Assembly (NCBI GenBank): GCA_021018815.1
Contig: JAITYX010000120.1
Coordinates: 186,001-250,000, forward strand
Length of the DNA stretch: 64,000 bases
Source of the DNA: Talinum fruticosum
Taxonomy: Eukaryota; Streptophyta; Magnoliopsida; Caryophyllales; Talinaceae
Reading direction: 5' to 3'
Part shown: one piece after another, positions 33,223 through 44,690 of the stretch
Numbering within the stretch: position 1 is the stretch's first letter
Layout of the letters: every line of letters begins with the position of its first letter
The notes under the pieces: model-generated
The model's database searches: none
Told to the model about the DNA's origin: nothing
Seen by the model: the letters and a program-made list of their open reading frames with translations, nothing else
Program-made: the position numbers and the translations under genes

Positions 33223-34692
33223 TAACGAGACGCCCATAACTTTTTAACTCCATTTGTGTTCGTTTAAGGCGTAGCGAACAATCGGAATACTAGTACTTCC
33301 TGTGTGAAAAATAACTGTAGGGGCCAATCAATTGAATATTCTAGAGTGATACAATCGAACCATCCAAGTCTAAGGAAGTATTTGAAGGGGTTACACCAAA
33401 ACTTTCATCATTGTAGGCTCTTAATTTAGATACATCTACTTGGGGTGATTTGACATCAACTCGAACCGAACGCAACCGTAGTTGACATGTCAATAAGCCA
33501 TCCTTCTATTATAGAATTTCTTGCTGTAATATTTTGTTTTTGTGCTATGACTAGAAAACTACTATGCCATGTGTTGGTTCCTTGAAATATTGTCAACTTT
33601 TTATCTTTTCTTCTCTTACTCTTTATATTGTGATTTTATTGCTATTGTATAAAAGCACAATCAACCAAACCATCAGCCAATGAGCTATTCCATGATATGA
33701 TGTACAGAGGTATAAAAGGTCGTTCTCGATTGAGACATAAATTCAACAGGCATAGGCAATTTTGAACCTCCAATTTTACCCAAAAAATTTAGAATGGTGG
33801 ACACATAATCGCACAACATGTAAAAGAATAAAAGACTAAAAACAAAGCAAAAATCAATTGCAAAATTAGGGTATAATTTGGAGAACAAAAACCCTCGTAC
33901 CTGGATTGAGCGAGCAACGGTTTTTGCTGGGTGATGAACGAACTTAAGTGAGCAAGAGGAAATCAAATTCAATTAAGAAAACCTAGGATTAGATCCCATC
34001 CTCAACACAAACCAAAAACCCATCAAAAATTATACATAAACAAGAAAACTGAATCAAAAGTACCTGTTTAAACATGAGATTGGGCGAGATGACTGAGTGT
34101 CGGAGAGGTAGAGAGAGAGAGACCATATAAATGAGGAGGGTGGAGGGAGGGCTGTCGACGACCGACGATTTGAGAGGGTGAGATGGAAAAGGGGTGGGGT
34201 TTGCTGCGTGAGAGTGCTTGCGAGAGGGAAGAGGAGTGGGTTTCATCTGGGTGAGAGTAGTGCGAGGAGTGCGAGAGGGAAGAGGTGGGTTTCGCTGGTG
34301 ATGAACGAACATAGAACATAACACATAAATGGTCATCAATTTTTTTTAAATCATTAATCAATTACTTTGTCAATTTTCACTTAAGAAAAATCTAGTTTAA
34401 TGTTCCCCTAATAATTTTAACTTAGGAGGAAAATCCTAGTTTAATTTTTGCCTTCAATAATTTTACCTTAGAAAAGGAAATAATAATAATTAACTTTTTG
34501 AGTATTAATAGTATTAACGACCAACATATTAAAGTAATAACGACCCTTGTTTACATTCGTTATCTAAGGATAGTTATTTGATGAAATTAAACGACAAAAA
34601 ATAATTCTATCGTTATTAGTAACTTTTACCTACTAATTTTATGAGTGGTCGTTAAAGCATCGTCGTTAGAAATTCAATTTCTAGTAGTGTAT

Positions 34693-34840
34693 CTTGCCTT
34701 TGCTATTGTCTCCAAACGTGACTTTACCTCCCTTTAGATCTTCTAACTCTAAGGAGAGCCTTGAATCTCCGGACATATGGCGTGAGCAACCACCGTTTAA
34801 GTATCGGTGACCCTTTCATTTCTGAGTCACCCGCAAAACA
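34693..34840 (-). pseudogene. Copia-2 aspartic protease remnant
   Basis: The active-site stretch reads LNGGCSRHMSGDS where active copia proteases have LDSGCSRHM; the catalytic Asp is Asn here. It lies directly across CACTA-2 from the integrase end at 29248. Confidence 0.65.
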
Positions 34841-35986
34841 AAACCAAACTAACCCTTCTCACTTCCTCTTATAAACATAGTAACTCCCTTTATCGTGGTC
34901 CTTTCTTGAGGAAGAGCACTTTTGGGAACCCAGATTTGAATGATTTTGGATCCGGTCCGATTCTCGAGTCTTCTTTCTAGGAAACCGAGTTTGTGTCTCT
35001 TTTCCTTGAAAATCCTTTCTTTTGTAAATAGGTAGAGAAGGCTTTTTCCGGTAAACTGGAATTGGCTCGAGTCCTCTTTTCATGAGTCTAAATGGAACCG
35101 TGCTCAGCCTTCCGGAACTTTACATTTCGGAATTAGTTTTGAAAAGACTAGAATAGGAATTAGATTCCTCTTCAACATTGTAACCAAGTCCTTAATTCCT
35201 AAAAGAGACACACTAAGAGCCAAGTAAAGATCAAGGTTTTTCTAACATTGATTGAGTTTTAACACAAGCTCTTGAGACTTATTAAGCTTCATTTTCAATT
35301 GCTCATTCTCTGTTTTGAGTGACTTAAACTAAGTGTCATTGCCTTGAGCACTCGGTCTCGAGTACTTTCGGATTCCGTCTTAGGTTTTCTAACTCATGTT
35401 TCAAAACATTTCTCTAAGAAGTAAGAGACTCAAGTTGTTGTTTGGTGCTGACCTTGGCGTCCTCTTCTTCCGGATGAATCTCATGAGTAAGAAGCTTGCT
35501 AAGGAGCTCGTCCGGCTTTAATTGAGAGAGGTTATGAGCCTCTTCAATGACATTCATCTTGGGACCTCATTTTCTCTTTGGTAGACTTCTCATAATTTTT
35601 CGTACCATTTCCTCTTGTGAGATCTTTCTACTCGGAGACTTAAGATTGTTAGTAATCTCTGTGAACCAAGCATACGTCCGAGTGATGTTCTCTTCTCGCT
35701 CCATCTTGAATAGCAAATACTTGTGAAGATATTGACTTATCTTCGCCTGCTTCACTTGACTTATTCATTCGAGTGGTGTACTTAGATTTCTCTTTAGGAA
35801 CATATCTTACACCTTCCATCTTCATTGGAATGTAGTTCCTATCCTTGATGATGTTCCAAACATCTTCATCGTTATCCATCAGGAAGCAAGCTATCATCTT
35901 CTTCCAATATGCAAAGTTTGACCCCTGAACTTGGGTGGTTTATTAGATGATCTTCCTTCATTGAGCTCTCCATTGTTCCGAGCCAT
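34841..35986 (-). pseudogene. Copia-2 gag
   Basis: The start is at 35986 (MARNNG), as in Copia-1. Recognisable pieces are CFLMDNDEDVWNIIKDRNYI (35897-35649) and KQAKISQYLHKYLLFKM with FTEITNNLKS (35755-35567). The basic segment at 35083-34859 is the C-terminal part. No zinc knuckle was found where Copia-1 has one, so that part may be deleted or ruined. Confidence 0.75.
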
Positions 35987-36024
35987 TTGATCTTTAAACC
36001 ATTGGATTTTGAGATCCTCTTGAA

Positions 36025-36044
36025 TGGCTAGGCTCGATAGCAAT
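36025..36044 (-). other. Copia-2 primer binding site
   Basis: On the element strand ATTGCTATCGAGCCTAGCC follows the 5' LTR, the same as Copia-1 except TGGTATC has become TGCTATC. Confidence 0.7.
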
Positions 36045-36372
36045 TGAAGGTTTGCTCTTGGAGATATTAAGTCACCCTAGGGGGTGAATAGGGTGATGGA
36101 AGATTCACTACTACGTAAACCACTTTTAACAACGGGTATTTAAGGACGGTTAAACGGATAAACCGTCATGAAAAATGGACCTGTGACATTACATATAAAA
36201 ATACGGTTTTTGATGTATATATGACGACGGTTCAACAAAACAACCGTTGTCTATAGTTTCTACTAAACCTTAGATTATAGTTTTTTTACGGGACCGTCGC
36301 CATAGACTTATCTATGACGACAGTTCAACTATTGAACAGTAGTCTAAGTACTTCGGATGACAGTTATTCGTA

Positions 36373-37164
36373 TTGAACCGTAGTCAAAAGTTCTATACCA
36401 AAACCCTCGCCCAACGCCGATTCTATACAGTTTCTCATTTTTCAATCGCATACTCTCTCGCTTCGGTTCTCTTCTCTCCGCGGTTGCTTGGTAGTTTCGG
36501 TACTACTCTGCGGTTTCAGGTTGTGGTTGCACTCCCCCTACTTATTGTCTCTCCGTTTCCAGCTTGTTGGTGGAGCACTTTTTCACCGACCTCTCTTTTC
36601 AACCTCACTCTCTCTGTGTGTCTGTACCGCTCTTGCCGACCTCACTCTCTTTGTGTGGTCGCACCTCTCTCTTCGACCTCACTCTCTTCGTGTGGCTGCA
36701 CCTCTCTCGCCGAGTCCTCTTTCTTGGCACCACAAGGTTTGTCTCTTTCTCTTAATCTTTAGCATTTTGCCTTAAATTCCACTCGCGGGTTTTTAATTAT
36801 GTTATTATTTGCCTTGTCATTTTCCGCATTTTCATGAAACCCGAAAGTGTAGAGAGTGCTTTCCAATTTCATATATAAACTCGAAAGTGTATTTTAGGAG
36901 TCTTATTTTTCACGATGCTTGAGAGAAAATATGTAAATTAATATTATATTTGAGGAATGTGAATGGATAGAATTATGAAAAAAAGAGAAGAGACAAAAAC
37001 GACCAAATCTAAGGAACCGGGGTTCCGGGCAGCCAAGCACGGGCCGTGCCGGACTACACGGTAAGCCCATGTTGATTGCTGCCCGACCTAACTTATGTGT
37101 TTCTATCAAAAAATTGTTGTACATGTTTATTTATCAAGAGTTGTATAATTTCTTAGAGTATAAG
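36373..37164 (+). other. CACTA-3 leader region, no supported gene
   Basis: CT-rich sequence (36420-36760) gives three overlapping plus-strand frames of 63-129 residues with Leu/Ser/Cys repeats; none has a family signature. It probably represents promoter and untranslated leader of the gene at 37165. Confidence 0.45.
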
Positions 37165-40100
37165 ATGGATTCTTCCAAAAGTACAAAAAATACAGGGGCG
37201 AACTATAATGAACAAGGAGAAGTTGGTCCGAGTAAAGATGATCTAACTCTCCTTACACGAAGTTGATTTTAATAGCTGACGAAATGTTGTAAATGAGAAT
37301 AAAGCTACCTTTATAAGCTACATTGCTGCGGCAACTCGTTGCCACGTGAATATCAACTTTAGAAAATGGGCTGACATCCTTGATTCCATTGAGGACAACC
37401 TATGGAACGATATTTAGGTAAATGAGTACATATCGTTCTTGTGTTTCGGAGAACGTTCAACTTGAACATTAATGAATCTCGGATCCCCTCTCGTGAAACA
37501 CAAGACCTTCATGTCGGCGACAGAAATGTTTAAAGACTTCAAATATTGCATTGCCGCTATATGGGTTTACAAAACAAAGCGAGATAAAACAAGAAGGTAG
37601 ACCTTGGGAGGTCTACAATTGTATCACCGAGGAGGACTCGGAGATCGTCCGAGTCACATGTCACCTCTCTCGGAATACATGGTAATTCATTCAATATTGA
37701 ATCTCATATACATATAGTGTGATGTTGGTTGTCGACTTGATATAAAAAGGAAGATATATAAGTGTTATGCCCCGATATTTTTGTTGCCTTAAATATTACT
37801 TGCGCACGCAATAAGTGAAGCTAATCGGAAAAGGATTAAGAGCAATTCGTACCTTCATGTGCTATCCCCTGGGGATACGCGAAGTTGGAGGAGAGGTTGT
37901 ACAAGCAAAAGCTTGAACAACTTCAAATCACATCCGGTGAAGGATCCACCATAGATACTTCGCAGCTCGTTATCGATAGGGACGAGTCGTGGATCGAAGG
38001 AAGAAAGAAGAAAGATGTTACCTTAACTACAGCCAATGTAGAAGCTATTTCTTGCCGATTCGTGAGTTTTTTTTTTACTATTTCTCTTTATTTATTTTGA
38101 GAACTTATCGGTTTATTTTATGAATTTTTGGAATGATAATATTTTTTTCTTCTTACGTAAGCCTTTGTCACAAACATCGACTTTAGAAGTCACTAACACC
38201 ACTGGGAGGAGGGACAAGCTAGCCTTGGCCCTACAATGACATGAGCATCCAAGTAGTGTTCGAGCCGTCGTTGGGTGGGTGGGGATAGTCGAGCACTTTG
38301 AGGCTTAGAAGAAACGCCCTGTCTCTTCCAGCTAAGCACATACGGAGGCCTAAATGGCCCAAATGTAGTCCTAAATGTCCCAAATGGCTGCATAGATGGA
38401 TGAGATGAGGGCGCAAATGCGGGCGAGATGCATTCCCATATGAGGTTGTACTTCACCAGCATGGGTATGTCGTTATCGAGCAACTTTGATGTTGTATGTC
38501 CTTTCTCACCCCACACACCGGCCAACATGAACGCGAGCTCACCCGTCGACGAATTCGATGTTCCGGCAGAGGTAATTGAGATTTTGCAACCTAATTATAT
38601 TTATATGCATATTTATATTTTCACTAATTAATGTATAATCTTGTTTAATAATCACTTATAGTATGTTTTTGTTGTCGCATAACTCGACATGTGGTTGTTG
38701 AGTAATTACTTATTTAGTATGTTTTTGTTGTTTCGGATGAGGGCCATTGTCCCAGGAAAATGATTACTTTTATGGGAAAACTCTGTCCGTTTATTTTCAA
38801 GGTTTTTAGGTTATTTAACTTCTATGTCAAATGTTTACTTATTCTTATATAGGCAGTGAATTGCAAGTTAACTTCTCATCACTCTCACCTAGAGCATGTT
38901 GTGGCATTGGGTGTTGTTTTCCCATGGAAGGTAGATTTTGTCATTAAGGGGACACCCCTTGTAGCTGATGAGGTGAGGGTGAGTGTCAAAGAGGTCATAC
39001 ATGGGAAAGGCAACCGTGAGTTGCCGATATGAGGAGCGGAGCTCCACACTGCTCACGACGTAGTCAACGGTTTTCTTTGTTGGCCCAAGAGTTTGGTCAT
39101 CCTCACTACGGTAATTCATTTGTATGAAAAATATTAGATTTAGGTGTTGTAAAATCACATATATATATATATATTTCTCATTTTTGTATTTATTATTGAC
39201 TAGGATATCGGGGACAGATCCGAGAGTGGGATGAAGGGCGCCAGTGGCACAAGCAAACGTTCGGTGGCGCCTGTTCGTTGTCCGAAGAAGTCTCCTCTCA
39301 AATCCATTGAGGAGTCTAGCATTGATTGGTGTGATACTCGGAAAGTTATGTGCAGACTCTACCAACAGAGGACTAGATCATCTCGTAGCACGCCAGTTCA
39401 CGTGTTTGGGCTACGTGAAGTGGATATGTTGGTCTTTGTCTTTCCGAACGACATACTGCGGTTTTGCGCATGGAGGAAATCGGAAATCCGCTATTATGCT
39501 TGGCATGATGAGAGTTAATATATTCATAATCAGTTTTTTTACTAATTAATTTCAATTTCTAACTACATATTAATATGTAAGGTGGCAACACGAGATTGAC
39601 AAGTACTTCGTTCGGTTTCGAACCCTACTTCCGTTATTCAAGGAGTCGAGCTGAATCGTGATGAACGAGTATATATTTGACGTCTTAAAAGATGCTGCAA
39701 ATGATAAAACATTGTTACTTGCAACGTTCAATGAGAGGTAAGTGGACAAATAATGAATTAATTAATCGATGAAGTTTTTTATGGTTTTATACATATGCTT
39801 ATATAAAAATGTGTTATTTATAGCCACCATTGGATGCTTGCTTCAATATATCCAAAGGCTATGATGGCGTACTTCCTTGGTCCTCTAGATCGTGATATGA
39901 GGGAAGATATCAAGGATGTCGTCGAGACTTGAGTTCATACTTTTAATCATTTTATGTTGTTTTGTTAATTAGTAATCGTTCAATGGTATGTGTTAACTTG
40001 AATTTTAATTTTCCGATTAAAAAATAGAGCTCTAGTCTCGTTATTATTTTGGCGGAGCCGTCAAGGACAAACAAGTGAATAAGAAAGCACAACCACTAAT

Positions 40101-40492
40101 TGTCCCCGTCAAGGTGAGGTTCTCTTGGTTATTAGAGTCTACTTTAGTTGTTTTTCATTTCATATTACTTGCTACATACATAAGTATTAATTAATTCTCT
40201 ATGTGTTGGAAATCTATTTTATTATTGTAGTGCCATAAACAACCAGGGAATGTGGAGTGCAACTTCTACATTCTCAAGTACATGAAAGAGATTGTGACCA
40301 AACTCGAAATGCTAGTCCCAAAGAGGTATAGTTGCACTTGTAATTGATTATTATATATTCTTTTTTCAGCATTGGTTACAATATTTCCCAGGAAAGAGGC
40401 CACCCACTCCCTATACGGATGAAGTGCTCAACGAGTTAAAACAAGGTTGGGCTGAGTTTGTGTACAACCGTATAAAGGAACAAGTATATATA
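37165..40492 (+). pseudogene. CACTA-3 En/Spm (Ptta-type) protein with Ulp1-like C48 protease domain, degenerate, intron-containing
   Basis: Start candidate ATG 37165 (MDSSKSTKN). In order: FRKWADILDSIEDNLWNDI near 37360, the Plant_trans (Ptta/En/Spm) motif; HEHPSSVRAVVGWVGIVEHF near 38240, its HPGRVRG-type motif; a VNGFLCWPKSLV match near 39070; then a Ulp1-like cysteine protease: HHWMLASIYPK near 39830 (His), GPLDRD (Asp), and CHKQPGNVECNFYILKYMKE near 40231 (Gln and catalytic Cys), followed by EVLNELKQGWAEFVYN. The blocks lie in several frames, partly because of introns (for example exon ends near 40112 and 40231) and partly because of stops. Such second-gene products with a SUMO-protease-like domain are known in plant CACTA elements; their role in transposition is unsettled. 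Confidence 0.75.
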
Positions 40493-42487
40493 TTATAATT
40501 ATTCTTTATTATTTGATAGGTCAAGTTTGTGATTTTAGTAGTCATACACAGTTATATGTATAAATATGTACATAGGATTGTGGTTTATATATTTGTTTGT
40601 TGTTTTGTATATATATTCCGGTGAAGAGGAATGCCTGTATACAAAATGTAATGAGTATGTTGTTTTGTATATATTCCGGTGAAGAGTGTATTGGATTGTG
40701 GTTTGTATATGTGTTTGTATATGTTTTTTTTTCTTTTGTACTATATAGAGGGCAAGCAAATATGAGAAAACTTATTTTAAAAAAATCAGACTTCTAATGA
40801 CGGTTCTTAATGTAGAACCATAATCATAGGCTCATCCGATGGGTTCAAATGAAGGAACCGTCGTCATAGGTGCTCTGTATCAAGTTTGTCCAACTACAGA
40901 GCAAGGCCTATGACAACGGTTAAGATGAAGAAAACGTCGTCATACATTGACCTATGACTAGGGTTTTTCCATCTCGAACTGTCATCATATATTGACTTAT
41001 GACTACGGTTGTGAACCGTAGTAAAAGGTGGTACATACAATGACGCCCAAACACACGATGCCCGTTAACGATCGTTAAATGTTGTTTTTAATCATAATTA
41101 AAATTGGTTTCTATATTATTGATATTAAATAAAATCAAACTCTTTTTGCACATAAGTGAGCAGAAGTATATTCCGAGTTTAGATTCGACTCGAAAGATAG
41201 ACAAACGAAGTACGTGGAAACCCTCATAGGGCGAGAAAACCACGGACATTGCTAATCCACGCCCCAAGTCAAATCAGCTAATTGAATCCTCAACTACAAA
41301 GGACTCGACTCTAACAAGAATTGCTCCCTTAGACAATTTCTTTACAAGTTTTTCCTAGACTTAGAAGTTCCCTTATCCGATCTAGTACTTCCTAACCGAG
41401 TTAACCCTTACGATCAAGGGCAACTAAGCTGAGTTAACCCTTATAGCTAAGTCATAGGACATACAAAGAAAGTAAGAAAAGAATGTAAGTGATTACAAGA
41501 CTTTCTTTACAACTCGGAAAGTAAGAATTATAAATTTTTGAAGTTGTAAGTAGAAGATTGAGTACGAATGAGACCAGCAATCGGTTCAACAATAATTTTG
41601 GCAACCTCCAAGTCTTGTGAGTTGACTTCCATTTATAAGTACCTAGGTAGAATGACCGTTGTGTCTGGTTCTAGACTTGTGATCTTCTATTTATAATAAC
41701 TATTCTAAGTCACTCGGAAGAGATCCATTGGGATGTGAACGTTGTGCAACGACTCTTAGCTGTAAAAGATTATTCATCCGGTGGTGATTGAGGACTGAGG
41801 TGGAAACAACCATTAGACTCAAAGTTGCAGTTTTCTAGTTTTGGAAATAAACAACCCTAACACGGTGTTTGAGCCATGTCAAGAAATAATCGTTTCTGTT
41901 TGCTTGGTGTTTAACGAGCTTGAAACCGATTGCTTTTGTAGTTCAAAAGTACAGTAGGCTTGTTTAAACAACCTATAAAAGCAAATCAAAGTGGTACTCA
42001 AAGTATAAGAATACTTTGATCCAAGATTAGGCACAAATAATAATTAAATAAGTAATTAAGCACTTAATTATCTTTGGCCTAAAAGAGTGAAATTTTCCGA
42101 GTCTAATATCCATTAGGTTCGGATTCCATCTTGAGTCAATCTTTAAATGATCAAGTTAGAAAGAATAAAATATCATGATACATTAACTTCATCCAACAAA
42201 TGATTCTCCGAAATAGACTAACTAAAACATAAAATTATCGAGGTAATTCATTTTAACATGAAACAAGAAGTCGAGTGCTCGGAATAAGTGAGTTAGAGAA
42301 ATTATTTATTCATGCAATAGTTCGAGTGATGTCCGAGTGAGTCGAAACACAGTTGTGAGAGATATGCAAGAACATGTTTTCCGAGTGGGTCGGAACAACA
42401 TGAAAACTTAGATAGAACTTTCTATAAAGCTTAGAATGACTTAGAATTAAAACCCAAGAGAGATAGAGAGTTATACCTAAATCTTCA

Positions 42488-42751
42488 AAGAATTCAGATT
42501 CAAGAGTTTCAGTTCATCCGGATCAAGAACCACCCACCGTTCATGATCCGTCTCCATACCAAAGTTTGAGATTAAGCTACAACGCCCTCGAATCGTTGAA
42601 GTTATAGGGAGAATGAATAAGAGGATTACATCAATTGTGTATAATATAGTGATTGTACCAAAACAAAGAAAATCAATACCAATTATATTTGTTTCCTAAT
42701 TTTCTGTCTTTATTTATTTTAGACTCGAAATTTGTGTTTACACACGTCATT
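42488..42751. other. Right-hand continuation of the sequence split by Copia-2
   Basis: After the AAGAA duplication comes unique AT-rich DNA up to the Tat-C boundary. It should be contiguous with 17051-17406 before Copia-2 inserted and may be the second half of an old LTR. No gene is seen. Confidence 0.4.
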
Positions 42752-44690
42752 ACAAAAGACATCATTGGCATTAGTCTAGGCTACCAAGAAGCTTAGGCAC
42801 TACATGATGGTCCACACGATACATGTGGTAGCACCGATGGATCTTATTAAGTACATTCTTGAGCAACCAACCATGAGTTGCAAGATAGCTAGATGGACAA
42901 TCATGTTATCGAGTTCAAACTCAAGTATGTCCGTTAGAAGGCTAATCAAAGAAAAGGTAGTGTCGAAATTCCTAGTTGATCTACCTATAACTAAACCGCA
43001 ACCTAAACACCTCGATTTCCCGGATGAAAACATCCTACAAGTGGAGGTTGATGTGTGGACTATGTACTTTGACAGCGCTTCCAATTAGAAGGGCTTTGAA
43101 GTAGGGATATTTTTAGTCTCTCCGGAGGGAGCACATACTCCCATTTGAGTCAAGTTGGATTTTTAGGTCACCAACAACACCTTAGAGTACGAAGCATGCA
43201 TAGATCTCATGGAAATGGAAGGTATGTAGTGAAGCCTTGGCACCCTACCAGGCACATTTGATAGAATTAACAACAAACACTTTGAAAGTATATCATATAC
43301 CTACCTTTCTATGGATGACAATCAATTCACTGGATGCTTTAGCTAAATTGGCATCCATGATTAATATCCCTAGTGGCATTCATTCAATGCCCATTCAAAT
43401 AGAACGACAGAGTTAGCATGCGCATAATACGCACTACAAGTGTATAGTACTCGACCAAACCGGTTGGTACCATGACATTTAAAAGTATTTGGAGAAACAA
43501 GAATACCCTTCGACCACCACACCTAGAGCCCAACAAGTTATCTATATGCTAGCAGCTCAAATCTTCATCAACCAAGGACAGCTGTAAAGAAAACCAACAC
43601 ATGAATCAACTTACTTTGTGTGAACCAACATGAAGTCGAGAATATCATGAATGATATTCATAATGAGTAATGTAGACCCGATATGAATTGAAGAATGTTG
43701 GTTTAAAAAATTCGAGGTTAGGATACTACTCGGTTGACCATGGCAGCATACTCGCCTTGAATTTGTTAAGAAGTGCCACAAGTGTCAATCGTATGTAAAC
43801 ATGTAGCACCAGCCACCATCCTTTCTAACAAGCACTTGCATCGCCCTGGCCATTTTCTGTTTGGGGCATTGATATTATTGGAAAAGTGACCCCTAAAGAA
43901 ACGGGTGGTCACAAATTTGTGTTAGAAGCAATTGACTACTTTACTATATGGGTAGAAGCAGCCTCTTATGCAATGTTAACATCAAAACATGTGGCTAAGT
44001 TAAGTATCGGAATATTATTAGTCTATATGGGGTACCCCATGAACCGATTATTGACCATGGTAGTCACTTTGCGAAGGAAATAGTGAATTTATTAGACAAA
44101 TACAAGATTAAACACCACAAATATTCTCACTATCGCCCTCGGACCAACAAAGCAGAGCGAGGTCGCCAACAAAAATATTCATAAGATAGTGGAGAAAATG
44201 ACAGATCGGCTATAAGGATTGGCTTGAACAGTTACCCTTTGCTTTACTGGGCGACCGGACCTCTATCGGAACCTCCATGGGAGCAACACCCTACTCCCTA
44301 GTGTATGGCATAGAAGTAGTCCTTCAAATAGAAATCACCATTCCTTCACTATGAATCATTGTAGAAAGTCAGATTCTTGAATCGGAATGGCTAAGGCATG
44401 TTACGAAGAGTTAGTGTTGCTTGGATAAAAGGCGCTTGAATGCCTTACATAATGTCCAAATATACCAGGCACGTATATCAAGGGCATTTAATAAAAAAGT
44501 GAAGCCTCATAATCTAAAGGTTGGGGATATGGTCCTTAAGGAGATTAGGGCACCAATTTAGGATCCTTGAGGAAAATTTAGGCCCAATTGGCACTGGTCC
44601 ATTTGTACTTACTCAAATACTCGCTAGGAGGAGCAATAAAGTTGATCGATTTGGACGGTGAAAAGATTTTTCAATATACGAACTTAGATT
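42752..44690 (+). pseudogene. Tat-C pol fragment: RNase H, archaeal-type RNase H, integrase
   Basis: Begins in RNase H (TKKLRHYMMVHTIHVVAPMD, KYILEQPTM). The second RNase H follows (VEVDVWTMYFDSASN, then a VTNNTLEYEACI match near 43170), the mark of the Tat lineage. Integrase shows a CHKCQ zinc motif near 43770, the first Asp in WGIDIIGKVTPKE near 43870, VLEAIDYFTIWVEAASYA, an IIDHGSHFA-like second Asp near 44045 and a Glu near 44155, then the C-terminal ATPYSLVYGIEAV match near 44285. Stops and frameshifts occur throughout. No chromodomain is seen. Confidence 0.82.

Larger units (their letters stand above)
29249..34689. mobile_element. CACTA-2: second, different En/Spm-type element, non-autonomous
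   Basis: The left end is TACTATTAGAAA (first C decayed to T) and the right end is ATTTCTAGTAGTG. The target duplication TAT lies at 29246-29248 and 34690-34692, and the site is uninterrupted in Copia-1 near 11325. Subterminal repeats use a different motif from CACTA-1/3 (TAACGACGA and GGTCGTTAAAAGC types). The interior 29700-31690 and 33230-34600 has no transposase and no recognised gene; 34100-34330 is a CT/GA-rich leader-like block. A solo copia LTR occupies 31697-33222. Confidence 0.9.
36106..41121 (+). mobile_element. CACTA-3: En/Spm-type transposon with degenerate coding region
   Basis: The left end is CACTACTACGTAAACCAC and the right end AATTGGTTTCTATATTATTG, a decayed copy of the same terminus. 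The flanks are ATT (36103-36105) and ATA (41122-41124); the 3' LTR of Copia-2 near 17474 shows the empty site. Both subterminal zones (36170-36370 and 40795-41060) carry the GACGACGGTTC-type repeats seen in CACTA-1. It contains one of the two usual CACTA genes (37165-40492) but no Transposase_21 (TNPD-like) region was found, so it is probably a deletion derivative. Confidence 0.9.
17407..42487 (-). mobile_element. Copia-2: SIRE/Maximus-like Ty1-copia retrotransposon with nested insertions
   Basis: Both LTR outer ends and the AAGAA target duplication (17402-17406 and 42488-42492) are present, so this is one insertion event now spread over 25 kb. The order on the minus strand is the same as Copia-1. 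Removing the inserts (18311-21171, 24934-27118, 29249-34689, 36106-41121) brings the element to roughly 9.5-10 kb. It is related to Copia-1 in LTR, PBS and protein but is a distinct subfamily. All genes are broken. Confidence 0.92.
36045..42487 (-). repeat. Copia-2 5' LTR, interrupted by CACTA-3
   Basis: It runs from TGAAGGTTTGCTC (36045) to CTTCA (42487), followed by the AAGAA target duplication. CACTA-3 (36106-41121) sits 61 bases inside the left end. Net length is about 1.42 kb. A TATA box (TATAAA on the minus strand) lies at 41632-41637. Confidence 0.9.

Noticed and set aside
34068..34339. Pro/Ser-rich minus-strand frames in CACTA-2
   Set aside because: Low-complexity leader-like sequence, two frames open at once, no conserved domain.
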